Shown in pieces: positions 1 to 5,982 of a stretch of DNA of 8,384 bases; within the stretch, counting starts at the first letter, position 1, and every line of letters starts with the position of its first letter. Origin of the DNA: Rhodospirillales bacterium (GTDB taxonomy: Bacteria; Pseudomonadota; Alphaproteobacteria; Rhodospirillales; JABHCV01); NCBI GenBank assembly GCA_016776705.1, contig JADHSW010000131.1, forward strand, positions 1-8,384, written 5' to 3'. The notes under the pieces were generated by a model. That model saw only the letters and a list, made by a program, of their open reading frames with translations. It was not told the origin of the DNA and ran no database searches. The position numbers and the translations under genes are program-made.

Positions 1-12
1 AGAAAAACAGCG

Positions 13-810
13 TTAATAGCGTTTTCTCAGCACGTTCCAGTAGAACCCGAACAACCGTGAGAGCGCCGGACGCTGTAAACGTGGGTCACCCACATTTTGA
101 TGACATCGGGCGAGTCGCCCAAGGCGGTGCGCGGCGAGGGTTACCGGCAGCATAACCGGCAACAGGGCATTCGGTATGACTTGATCTGCCTTACGGGCTT
201 TGTCGATGTGCGCTTGCGCACATTGGGCGACGTAGGCAACCTGCTCCCCCTTTTCCACATCGGCGGGCAAATAACTGCGCCCCAGCCTGGAATGAAAAGC
301 GGCTGCTACAAGTAATCCGGATAACGCCCAGGCAATTCCTGCATGACGAACGGTAGCGCGATGCTCCTTGGTCAAATCAGCCAGCAAAACTTCCCCCATT
401 AATTCATTTAAGGAACCAGCGGTTTTACCCCCATATGACTCCAGTTCTTCAAGCGAAGCTGGCGCTTGCCCATACAAATCAAAGCTTCGGCCATCCATAT
501 AATCGTCAAACAGGGATTTTGTCAGATCGAAGTCCCTGATCGCCTCAGCCAGACCAAGGGCGACGGGGTGATCTAATCGCTTGCCGGAATAAAGTTGCTC
601 GATTGTATCGCGCCACCACTGCAGGCGCATTTCACCGACAATGGTTTCGCTGACCAGCTCTGGGATGGTCGCAATTTCCATGTTAAAAGCAAGCAGGGCC
701 AGCAATGGAGCCTGCTTTTCAACAGGGGCGAGCGTCGTACACATAAGGCGGTCACGATCCAGCCTGTGGACCGTTTCAGCACATATTGACTGCCAATCAT
801 CATTGTTCAT
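13..810 (-). CDS. Squalene/phytoene synthase-family protein, NDUFAF6-like (probably non-catalytic)
   Basis: 265 residues. The fold family is recognisable from the segment around residues 42-75 (FNMEI..., then the MRLQWWRDTIEQLYSG block), the LESYGGKTAGSLNELMGE block at 123-140, and GRSYLP at 177-182. In true squalene and phytoene synthases the first segment carries a DxxxD diphosphate-binding motif and the region before GRxYLP carries a second one. Here these stretches read NMEIATIPE (43-51) and LSGLLVAAAFHSRL (163-176), so both aspartate motifs are absent. The same loss and the same FNxE...GxMRxQxW pattern are what I recall of mitochondrial NDUFAF6, a complex I assembly factor. A role in respiratory-complex assembly is therefore inferred rather than prenyl condensation. 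The ATG at 810 is supported by AAGGTG (complement of 821-826), ten bases upstream. It is divergent from the PuuD-like gene; only 12 bases follow its TAA in the window. Confidence 0.85.
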   Translation of the reverse strand: MNNDDWQSICAETVHRLDRDRLMCTTLAPVEKQAPLLALLAFNMEIATIPELVSETIVGEMRLQWWRDTIEQLYSGKRLDHPVALGLAEAIRDFDLTKSLFDDYMDGRSFDLYGQAPASLEELESYGGKTAGSLNELMGEVLLADLTKEHRATVRHAGIAWALSGLLVAAAFHSRLGRSYLPADVEKGEQVAYVAQCAQAHIDKARKADQVIPNALLPVMLPVTLAAHRLGRLARCHQNVGDPRLQRPALSRLFGFYWNVLRKRY

Positions 811-890
811 CAGCGATTCGCACCTTAATTTGCCCCATTCAAACGAATTTCCTTAAACTCAGACTTCAAAAGGCCCTATCCTACATTACT

Positions 891-900
891 TTTCGCGAAA
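891..900. repeat. 10-bp perfect palindrome in divergent intergenic region
   Basis: TTTCGCGAAA is a perfect palindrome between the two divergent genes, ending three bases before a candidate -35 box for the rightward gene. The position would suit an operator, but a single 10-bp palindrome in an AT-rich gap can arise by chance. No regulator is identified. Confidence 0.3.
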
Positions 901-903
901 CCA

Positions 904-931
904 TTGAAATTGCAACGTCTAGTCGTATATA
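904..931 (+). promoter_or_regulatory. Candidate sigma-70 type promoter for the PuuD-like gene
   Basis: TTGAAA (904-909) and TATATA (926-931) are separated by 16 bases; TATACA at 928-933 is an alternative -10. The start codon lies about 65 bases downstream. The rest of the 188-bp gap (811-998) is AT-rich and shows no convincing leftward promoter for the NDUFAF6-like gene. The call rests on sequence similarity to the consensus only. Confidence 0.4.
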
Positions 932-998
932 CAGAGATAGAACTTAGAATTATTTTATTAAACCATCTATCCCTTAACAATTAAGAGGAAAAGGCCAA

Positions 999-1610
999 AT
1001 GTCAGGCATCCTTACAGACCTAAAAAAGACGGTAATCGCAGGCATCATCCTGACGGTTATCATGATTATTGTCGTCAGCGCCGGAACCGGTGACGATTTC
1101 GCCTTAGACCATATGTATATGACCTTTATCGTTCGTTGGCTGCATGTCATCAACGGCGTCATGTGGATCGGACTGCTGTGGTATTTCAACTTCGTGCAAA
1201 TTCCCAACATGCCCAATATTCCGGATGAGCAAAAACCCGCCATTGGCAAGGTGATCGCACCGGCGGCCCTGTTCTGGTTCCGTTGGGGTGCCATGGGCAC
1301 CATCGTCTTCGGCCTGATCCTGGCGGCCATGAACGGCTACCTCGTTGAAGCCATGACCCTTGGCGCATCCGAAGGTTTCGCCGTGGCCAAGCACACCGCC
1401 ATCGGCATCGGCATGTGGATGGGCATTATCATGTGGTTCAACGTCTGGTTCGTTATCTGGCCAAACCAGAAAAAGGCGCTGGGCATAATCGAAGTCGATG
1501 CTGAGACCAAGGCAGCAGCTGGACGCACTGCAATGCTGTTCTCGCGCACCAACACCCTGCTCTCCTTTCCCATGCTCTACGCCATGGTGTCTGCCCAGAA
1601 TATCTACTAG
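999..1610 (+). CDS. Short PuuD-like (urate oxidase N-terminal domain) integral membrane protein
   Basis: 203 residues, strongly hydrophobic. Membrane segments are seen at about 11-28, 42-63, 86-112 and 133-154, with a further weak one at 186-199. The blocks RWLHVINGVMWIGLLWYFNF (46-65) and KHTAIGIGMWMGIIMWFNVW (131-150) are typical of the membrane domain named after PuuD urate hydroxylase (Urate_ox_N). His49 and His132 lie inside these helices and could bind haem, which is inference. Full PuuD is about 400 residues and ends in a cytochrome c domain. Here there is no CxxCH and no such domain, and no purine-catabolism gene is in view, so urate oxidation should not be assumed; a stand-alone haem or redox membrane protein is equally possible. 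The ATG is preceded by AGAGGAAAAGG (985-995), and a strong terminator follows 25 bases after TAG, so it is probably a single-gene transcript. Confidence 0.75.
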   Translation: MSGILTDLKKTVIAGIILTVIMIIVVSAGTGDDFALDHMYMTFIVRWLHVINGVMWIGLLWYFNFVQIPNMPNIPDEQKPAIGKVIAPAALFWFRWGAMGTIVFGLILAAMNGYLVEAMTLGASEGFAVAKHTAIGIGMWMGIIMWFNVWFVIWPNQKKALGIIEVDAETKAAAGRTAMLFSRTNTLLSFPMLYAMVSAQNIY

Positions 1611-1635
1611 GCCGGGTTTATTATTCTACGAAAAG

Positions 1636-1660
1636 CGGAGCCTTCGGGCTCCGTTTTTTT
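1636..1660 (+). terminator. Intrinsic terminator after the PuuD-like gene
   Basis: A seven-base-pair stem CGGAGCC/GGCTCCG (1636-1642 with 1647-1653) closes a TTCG tetraloop and is followed directly by seven T residues (1654-1660). It lies 25 bases past the stop codon. The hairpin plus six T is identical to the terminator at 3973-3996. Confidence 0.93.
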
Positions 1661-1831
1661 ATGGGACTAACAATGACGCAATTCGGTCCTATCTTTCTAA
1701 AACAGCAAATGAAGCACCACTTTACTGAATTATTGGCGCGATGTACTGTCAGAATAATTTGGATGTGGGGGGGAACCCTATTTGGTATCCAAAACAGAAA
1801 AAAAACGAAAATAACTCAAAGGGATACTCTA
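1661..1831 (+). other. AT-rich leader and probable promoter region of the MCP gene
   Basis: 171 bases between the first terminator and the MCP start. The MCP reading frame stays open through it, but the 57 codons give no recognisable protein, and the upstream ATG at 1661 touches the terminator T-tract, so it is read as non-coding. AATAAT at 1753-1758 is a possible -10 box, without a good -35 partner. There is a run of seven G at 1767-1773 and a short inverted repeat TTTGG-TAT-CCAAA at 1781-1793. Neither has an assigned role. Confidence 0.5.
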
Positions 1832-3934
1832 ATGAAGTTAAATATAAGCAGCCGCCTAATTGGCGGTTTTGCGGCTATGGGCATAATTTTGGCCATTGCT
1901 GTCGGCACGACCATCTTTAAAGTTTCCGATATTAATAAAACAGCGACCCGAATTGTTGACTTGCGCATGCCAACGGCCGCTGCAAGTTCCAACATGGTCA
2001 AAAATATTCAGGCATCACTCGCTGCATTGCGTGGCTACATGCTGACAGGCGCTGAAGTGTTCAAGAGCCAACGCGCGGAAGTATGGGCCGATATTGACAC
2101 GACCATCGCCAATATGGACGAGTTATCGAAAAGCTGGACCAATCCAAAAAACGTCGAAAACCTTCAAGTTTTCAAGGGTGTAATCGAACAATTCCGTATT
2201 GCTCAGAAACAGGTTGAAGACATTGCCAAAACACCCGAGGAACAGCCTGCAACGCTCATGCTCGTCACGGATGCTGCGCCACGCGCCGGTGTTATGGTCA
2301 GTAATATCTCCAAAATGATTGACCTGGAATTGCAGGGCAAGGGTGGCATCGGCGGTGACCGTGTGCAGATTTTAGGCATGATGGCTGATACCCGCGGATC
2401 ATTGGGGCTGGGCCTCGCCAACATCCGCGCCTACCTTTTAACCGGCGAGGAAAAATTTGCCAATAATTTCACAGATCTGTGGGAGAAGAATACCAAACGG
2501 TTCGCCGATCTTTCTGAACAGTTCTCCTATCTGTCACCCGAGCAACAGGAAGCGTTTAGCACTTTTGAGGCAATGCGTAAGGAATTTTCCCCTCTGCCGC
2601 CAAAGATGTTCGCTATCCGCGGCTCCGAAAAGTGGAACATGGCCAACTACACCCTGGTCACGGAAGCAGCGCCGCGTGCTGGCAAGCTGTTGAATATGTT
2701 GCTGGGTGAAAAGAACGCTGAAGGGGTGCGCGAAGGTGGTATGCAACGAAACCAGCAAAGGCTGCTCACAGTTGATTCTGACGCTAACTCCAAGGCTGTA
2801 AGTGCCCTGTTAACAATCGAATGGGTGCTGCTCGCCCTTGGCCTTGGCGTCGCCACCGCCGTCGCAATTTTGATTACGCGTTCGATTGTCGGCCCGGTCA
2901 ACGGTATGACATCGGCAATGGGTAAACTTGCCCAGGGCAATCTTGAGACCGAAATTCCAGCCCTCGACAAAACGGACGAGATCGGTGAAATGGCCCAGGC
3001 TGTTCAGGTATTCAAGGAAAACGCCATTCGCGTCAAGCAAATGGAAGAAGAAGCCAGGGAACAGGAAAAACGAGCCAACCAGGAAAAGATTCGGATGATG
3101 AACAAGATGGCGGACGACTTCCAGGCCAGCGTCGGTGGTGTCGTTCAAACCGTCTCATCTGCGTCGACCCAATTGCAGTCTTCAGCCCAGTCAATGACGG
3201 CAATATCCGAAGAAACATCGGCCCAGGCAACAGCCGTGGCTGCGGCTTCGGAAGAAGCCTCAACCAATGTTCAAACAGTGGCTTCCGCCGCCGAAGAACT
3301 TTCGTCCTCGATTGGCGAAATCAGTCGTCAGGTTTCGCAGTCTACGGAAATTGCCGGTACGGCGGTAATAGCAGCTAAAAAAGCCGACGAAATGGTCCAG
3401 GGCTTGGCTATGTCGGCTCAAAAAATCGGTGAGGTTGTTGAAATGATTACCGATATTGCCGACCAGACCAATCTGTTAGCGCTAAATGCCACCATCGAAG
3501 CGGCAAGGGCGGGTGATGCGGGTAAAGGCTTTGCCGTGGTCGCATCCGAGGTCAAAAACCTGGCGAATCAAACCGCCAAGGCAACCGAGGAAATCGGTGG
3601 TCAGATCGGAGATATCCAGGATGCTACGAACAATTCCGTTTTAGCCATTCAGGACATCACAAAGACCATTGGCCAGATCAGCGAAATTTCCGCTGCCATT
3701 GCCGCAGCGGTCGAGGAACAGGGTGCGGCAACATCAGAGATTGCCCGCAACGTTGAACAGGCAGCGGCTGGAACTGGCGAGGTATCCACCAACATTGCAG
3801 GTGTCACCCAGGCGGCTGCCGAAGCCGGCTCGACATCAACGCAAGTGCTAGAAGCTGCCAATGAATTGTCTGAACAGTCGGAATTACTTAAAGCCGAGGT
3901 CGACAAATTCATGGATCAGGTCCGTAAATCCTGA
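1832..3934 (+). CDS. Methyl-accepting chemotaxis protein with duplicated periplasmic helical sensor
   Basis: 700 residues from the ATG at 1832, chosen because AAAGGGA (1818-1824) lies seven bases upstream and MKLNISSRLIGGF is a normal MCP N-terminus. Order: first membrane helix about 9-28; periplasmic sensor 29-325; second helix 327-348; HAMP domain about 349-402 (SIVGPVNGMT...DEIGEMAQAVQVFKENA); then the cytoplasmic coiled-coil signalling domain. The hairpin tip that binds CheA/CheW is at 542-578 (IADQTNLLALNATIEAARAGDAGKGFAVVASEVKNLA region). The sensor consists of two homologous halves: LRGYMLTG at 66-73 matches IRAYLLTG at 198-205, and LVTDAAPRAG at 144-153 matches LVTEAAPRAG at 275-284, with an offset of 131-132 residues. 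The motifs resemble four-helix-bundle or CHASE3-like sensors. There is no C-terminal CheR-binding NWETF-type pentapeptide. The ligand cannot be told from sequence. No che genes are nearby, so it is an orphan receptor. Confidence 0.95.
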   Translation: MKLNISSRLIGGFAAMGIILAIAVGTTIFKVSDINKTATRIVDLRMPTAAASSNMVKNIQASLAALRGYMLTGAEVFKSQRAEVWADIDTTIANMDELSKSWTNPKNVENLQVFKGVIEQFRIAQKQVEDIAKTPEEQPATLMLVTDAAPRAGVMVSNISKMIDLELQGKGGIGGDRVQILGMMADTRGSLGLGLANIRAYLLTGEEKFANNFTDLWEKNTKRFADLSEQFSYLSPEQQEAFSTFEAMRKEFSPLPPKMFAIRGSEKWNMANYTLVTEAAPRAGKLLNMLLGEKNAEGVREGGMQRNQQRLLTVDSDANSKAVSALLTIEWVLLALGLGVATAVAILITRSIVGPVNGMTSAMGKLAQGNLETEIPALDKTDEIGEMAQAVQVFKENAIRVKQMEEEAREQEKRANQEKIRMMNKMADDFQASVGGVVQTVSSASTQLQSSAQSMTAISEETSAQATAVAAASEEASTNVQTVASAAEELSSSIGEISRQVSQSTEIAGTAVIAAKKADEMVQGLAMSAQKIGEVVEMITDIADQTNLLALNATIEAARAGDAGKGFAVVASEVKNLANQTAKATEEIGGQIGDIQDATNNSVLAIQDITKTIGQISEISAAIAAAVEEQGAATSEIARNVEQAAAGTGEVSTNIAGVTQAAAEAGSTSTQVLEAANELSEQSELLKAEVDKFMDQVRKS

Positions 3935-3972
3935 TTTGAGTGCCGCATATTACTGGCGATAATCTACAGAAA

Positions 3973-3996
3973 CGGAGCCTTCGGGCTCCGTTTTTT
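3973..3996 (+). terminator. Intrinsic terminator between convergent MCP and LysE-family genes
   Basis: Stem CGGAGCC/GGCTCCG (3973-3979 with 3984-3990), TTCG loop, then six T (3991-3996), 38 bases after the MCP stop. The T-tract overlaps the stop codon of the convergent exporter gene (TAA, complement of 3995-3997). Read leftward, the same hairpin is followed only by TTTCTG, so it may serve the minus operon weakly. The core is identical to that at 1636-1659. Confidence 0.92.
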
Positions 3997-4621
3997 ATTT
4001 GCGCTCTTCGAGCGCCAGTCCAATTCCCAGTCCGATGAGTGCAAAACCACTGGATCGGAACATCCATGCCAGTACTTTGGGATTTGAGCGAAACCAGCTG
4101 GATAGGGTTCCGGCGAAATAACCGAAGGGACCCTTGACGAGGAAGGTCAGGGCGGCAAAAACAGCCCCCAGAACAAAAATCGAAAGTGTCGGCTGCTGCG
4201 ATGTCGCCGGTACGAACTGAGGCAAAAAGGCAAAGTAGAACAGAGTGATTTTCGGGTTTGAAAGGTTCGAGAATGCCCCTTGCCAGAACAAACGCCTGTG
4301 CGAACGATTTGAGGCCAAATGAAGATCGATATTTTTGGCGCCGGAAAGAAGCAATCGCCCCCCCAGGTAAATCAGGTAGGCGACGCCCACGAATTTAAGC
4401 ACCGTGAAAGCCATTTGCGATGCAATCAGCAAGGCCCCTAATCCAAACGTCGCCAGCAGGGTATGCCCCAGCAATCCCGTGCTGACGCCTGCTGCGGTTA
4501 TCACACCGGCCCTTGAGCCTTGCCCCAGACCGCGAGACATAACCAGCACCAGGTCCTGGCCAGGGGCGATGATAATCGCCAGTGACGCGCCAATAAACAG
4601 AATCCAGGAAATATCCACCAT
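3995..4621 (-). CDS. LysE/RhtB-family amino-acid exporter
   Basis: 208 residues, inner-membrane transporter family that exports amino acids or derivatives. Family marks are the N-terminal APGQDLVLVMSRGLGQGSRAG stretch (19-39), FVGVAYLIYLGGRLL (77-91), and the block QGAFSNLSNPKITLFYFAFLPQF (114-136). Hydrophobic segments lie at about 4-20, 38-66, 70-92, 122-138, 145-165 and 187-204, in line with the six-helix family. ATG at 4621 is chosen over the adjacent TTG at 4624 because AGGA (complement of 4630-4633) is eight bases upstream. That ribosome-binding site overlaps the TAG of the Mth938-like gene, so translation is probably coupled and the gene is the last of the sec operon. The substrate cannot be predicted. 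Family members are usually stand-alone accessory genes, so its place here looks like a lineage-specific addition. Confidence 0.92.
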   Translation of the reverse strand: MVDISWILFIGASLAIIIAPGQDLVLVMSRGLGQGSRAGVITAAGVSTGLLGHTLLATFGLGALLIASQMAFTVLKFVGVAYLIYLGGRLLLSGAKNIDLHLASNRSHRRLFWQGAFSNLSNPKITLFYFAFLPQFVPATSQQPTLSIFVLGAVFAALTFLVKGPFGYFAGTLSSWFRSNPKVLAWMFRSSGFALIGLGIGLALEERK

Positions 4622-4631
4622 CAAAACCGTC

Positions 4632-5015
4632 CTATACGGCGATCAGGGCCGCCGCTACCGGGCGCTCCTCGACCAACAACACATTGAAGGTGCGGCAGGC
4701 CGCGCCGGTGTCCATCCATTCGAGAACGATGCCGTGCTTCTTTAGGCCCTGACGCAGCTCATCAGGTATGGGTTGGAATTCAGCGCCGCAACCGACAATC
4801 AAAATGTCGATTTCGTCCGCCTTATCAATGGCGGCGCTCAGGCTTTCCAGCGTTATGTCTGAGGCCGATGAGACAGACCAGGGGACAGCGGCTTCAGGAA
4901 ACAGGATTTGGGAGCCTTCAATGCGCTTGCCGCCCGATACACGAAAGCCGCCGTCACCATAGCCCTGCAAAAGGTTACGTGAAGCGGCGACTAGCGGTGT
5001 TATATCAAGTGAAAT
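4632..5015 (-). CDS. Mth938-like (DUF498, NDUFAF3-type) protein with apparent ATT start
   Basis: About 127 residues. Family marks are QGYGDGGFRVSGG (17-29), DILIVGCGAEFQPIP (70-84) and the C-terminal MDTGAACRTFNVLLVEERPVAAALIAV block (101-127), which is highly typical of alphaproteobacterial members. The mitochondrial relative NDUFAF3 is a complex I assembly factor; the bacterial role is not established. The start is odd. Family members as I recall them begin about 15-20 residues before the YGDG motif with an ITPLV-like strand. That strand (DITPLVAASRNLLQ) is present in frame upstream of the only canonical start, TTG at 4970, which has no ribosome-binding site. Between an in-frame TGA at 5039-5037 and that TTG there is no ATG, GTG or TTG; ATT at 5015 is the best-placed candidate, four bases after the secF stop. 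Re-initiation coupled to secF is inferred. The shorter TTG form would have 112 residues. Confidence 0.85.
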   Translation of the reverse strand: MSLDITPLVAASRNLLQGYGDGGFRVSGGKRIEGSQILFPEAAVPWSVSSASDITLESLSAAIDKADEIDILIVGCGAEFQPIPDELRQGLKKHGIVLEWMDTGAACRTFNVLLVEERPVAAALIAV

Positions 5016-5019
5016 GGCC

Positions 5020-5973
5020 TTACGGTGCCTGTTCGGTCACCGCCTCCTCGGCTTCATTATCTGCCCCGCCGGACGATGAGCGGCGTTCAATCTTCATGTA
5101 CAGCAGGACCGGAACGGCCAGGCAGATAGAAGAATAGGTACCAATAATCACACCCCAGATCATCGCAAAGCTGAAACCACGAATGACTTCACCACCCAAT
5201 ATGTAAAGGGCGAGCAAAGCCAGCAAGGTGGTGACACTGGTCATCACCGTGCGCGACAGGGTCTCGTTGATGGAATTGTTCAACAGTTCCGGCAAGGAAA
5301 GCGTCTTGTATCGACGCAGGTTTTCGCGCACCCGATCATAGACAACGACCGTATCGTTGATGGAATAACCGGCAATGGTCAGGATCGCCGCCACCGTGGA
5401 CAGGTTGAATTCCAGTCCCAAAAGGGCAAAAATGCCAATCGTGCTCAACACGTCGTGGATAAGGGCGACAACAGCGCCCATGCCAAACTGCCACTCGAAG
5501 CGGAACCAGACATAACACAGAATGGCGAATATGGCCGCGCTGACGGCGAAGATGCCATCCCACAGCAATTCGTCACTTATTTTTGGGCCGACAAATTCGG
5601 TTCGACGGTATTCGACACCATTACCCAAAGCAGATTTTACCTTGTCGACGGCTACCTGCTGGGCTTTCTCGTCGCCATCCTGGGCCTGAATTCTGATCAG
5701 CACTTCGTCAGGTGCTCCGAACTCCTGCAGGCCGATTTCACCAACACCAAGACCGGACAAGTTCGAACGCATGGCCTTGATATCGGCAGGACCGCCCGTG
5801 GTTTTGATCTCGATCAGGATACCGCCCTTGAAATCAATGCCGTAATTCAGTCCCTGGGACAGATACAGACCGATTGAGGCGATAACCAGCATAGCGGAAA
5901 AGACGAAAAACATGATCCTGCGCGGAATGAATTGCAGGTTGATGTCTCCGGGAAGCAGATGAAGTCCACGCAT
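5020..5973 (-). CDS. secF: Protein translocase subunit SecF
   Basis: 317 residues, close to the usual length (E. coli about 323). With SecD it forms the membrane complex that uses the proton gradient to help pull secreted proteins through SecYEG on the periplasmic side. Membrane helix 1 is at about 19-38, followed by the GIDFKGG signature (45-51) and the periplasmic domain to about 135. Helices 2-6 lie at about 139-157, 164-187, 192-211, 243-262 and 266-291. The conserved segment GYSINDTVVVYDRVREN (202-218) is intact, as is Asp174 in the LIHDVLSTIG block. The C-terminal tail (296-317) is polar and acidic. The ATG at 5973 has AGGA (complement of 5981-5984) seven bases upstream, overlapping the secD stop, so the two are translationally coupled. 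Confidence 0.98.
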   Translation of the reverse strand: MRGLHLLPGDINLQFIPRRIMFFVFSAMLVIASIGLYLSQGLNYGIDFKGGILIEIKTTGGPADIKAMRSNLSGLGVGEIGLQEFGAPDEVLIRIQAQDGDEKAQQVAVDKVKSALGNGVEYRRTEFVGPKISDELLWDGIFAVSAAIFAILCYVWFRFEWQFGMGAVVALIHDVLSTIGIFALLGLEFNLSTVAAILTIAGYSINDTVVVYDRVRENLRRYKTLSLPELLNNSINETLSRTVMTSVTTLLALLALYILGGEVIRGFSFAMIWGVIIGTYSSICLAVPVLLYMKIERRSSSGGADNEAEEAVTEQAP

Positions 5974-5982
5974 AGTCTTTTC

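Noticed and set aside
97..315. Plus-strand open frame within the NDUFAF6-like gene
   Set aside because: Entirely antisense to a conserved gene, no ribosome-binding site and no recognisable product.
1733..1750. Possible sigma-54 promoter (TTGGCGCG... ) before the MCP gene
   Set aside because: The -12 position has TG instead of the required GC at the GG-N10-GC spacing.
1661..1831. In-frame 57-codon N-terminal extension of the MCP from ATG 1661
   Set aside because: The ATG directly follows the terminator T-tract with no ribosome-binding site, the extra residues resemble no MCP part, and ATG 1832 has a good AAAGGGA and a normal MCP N-terminus.
3649..3912. Minus-strand open frame opposite the MCP signalling domain
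   Set aside because: The Ala/Ser-rich translation is the expected mirror of the Ala/Glu-rich MCP coiled coil.
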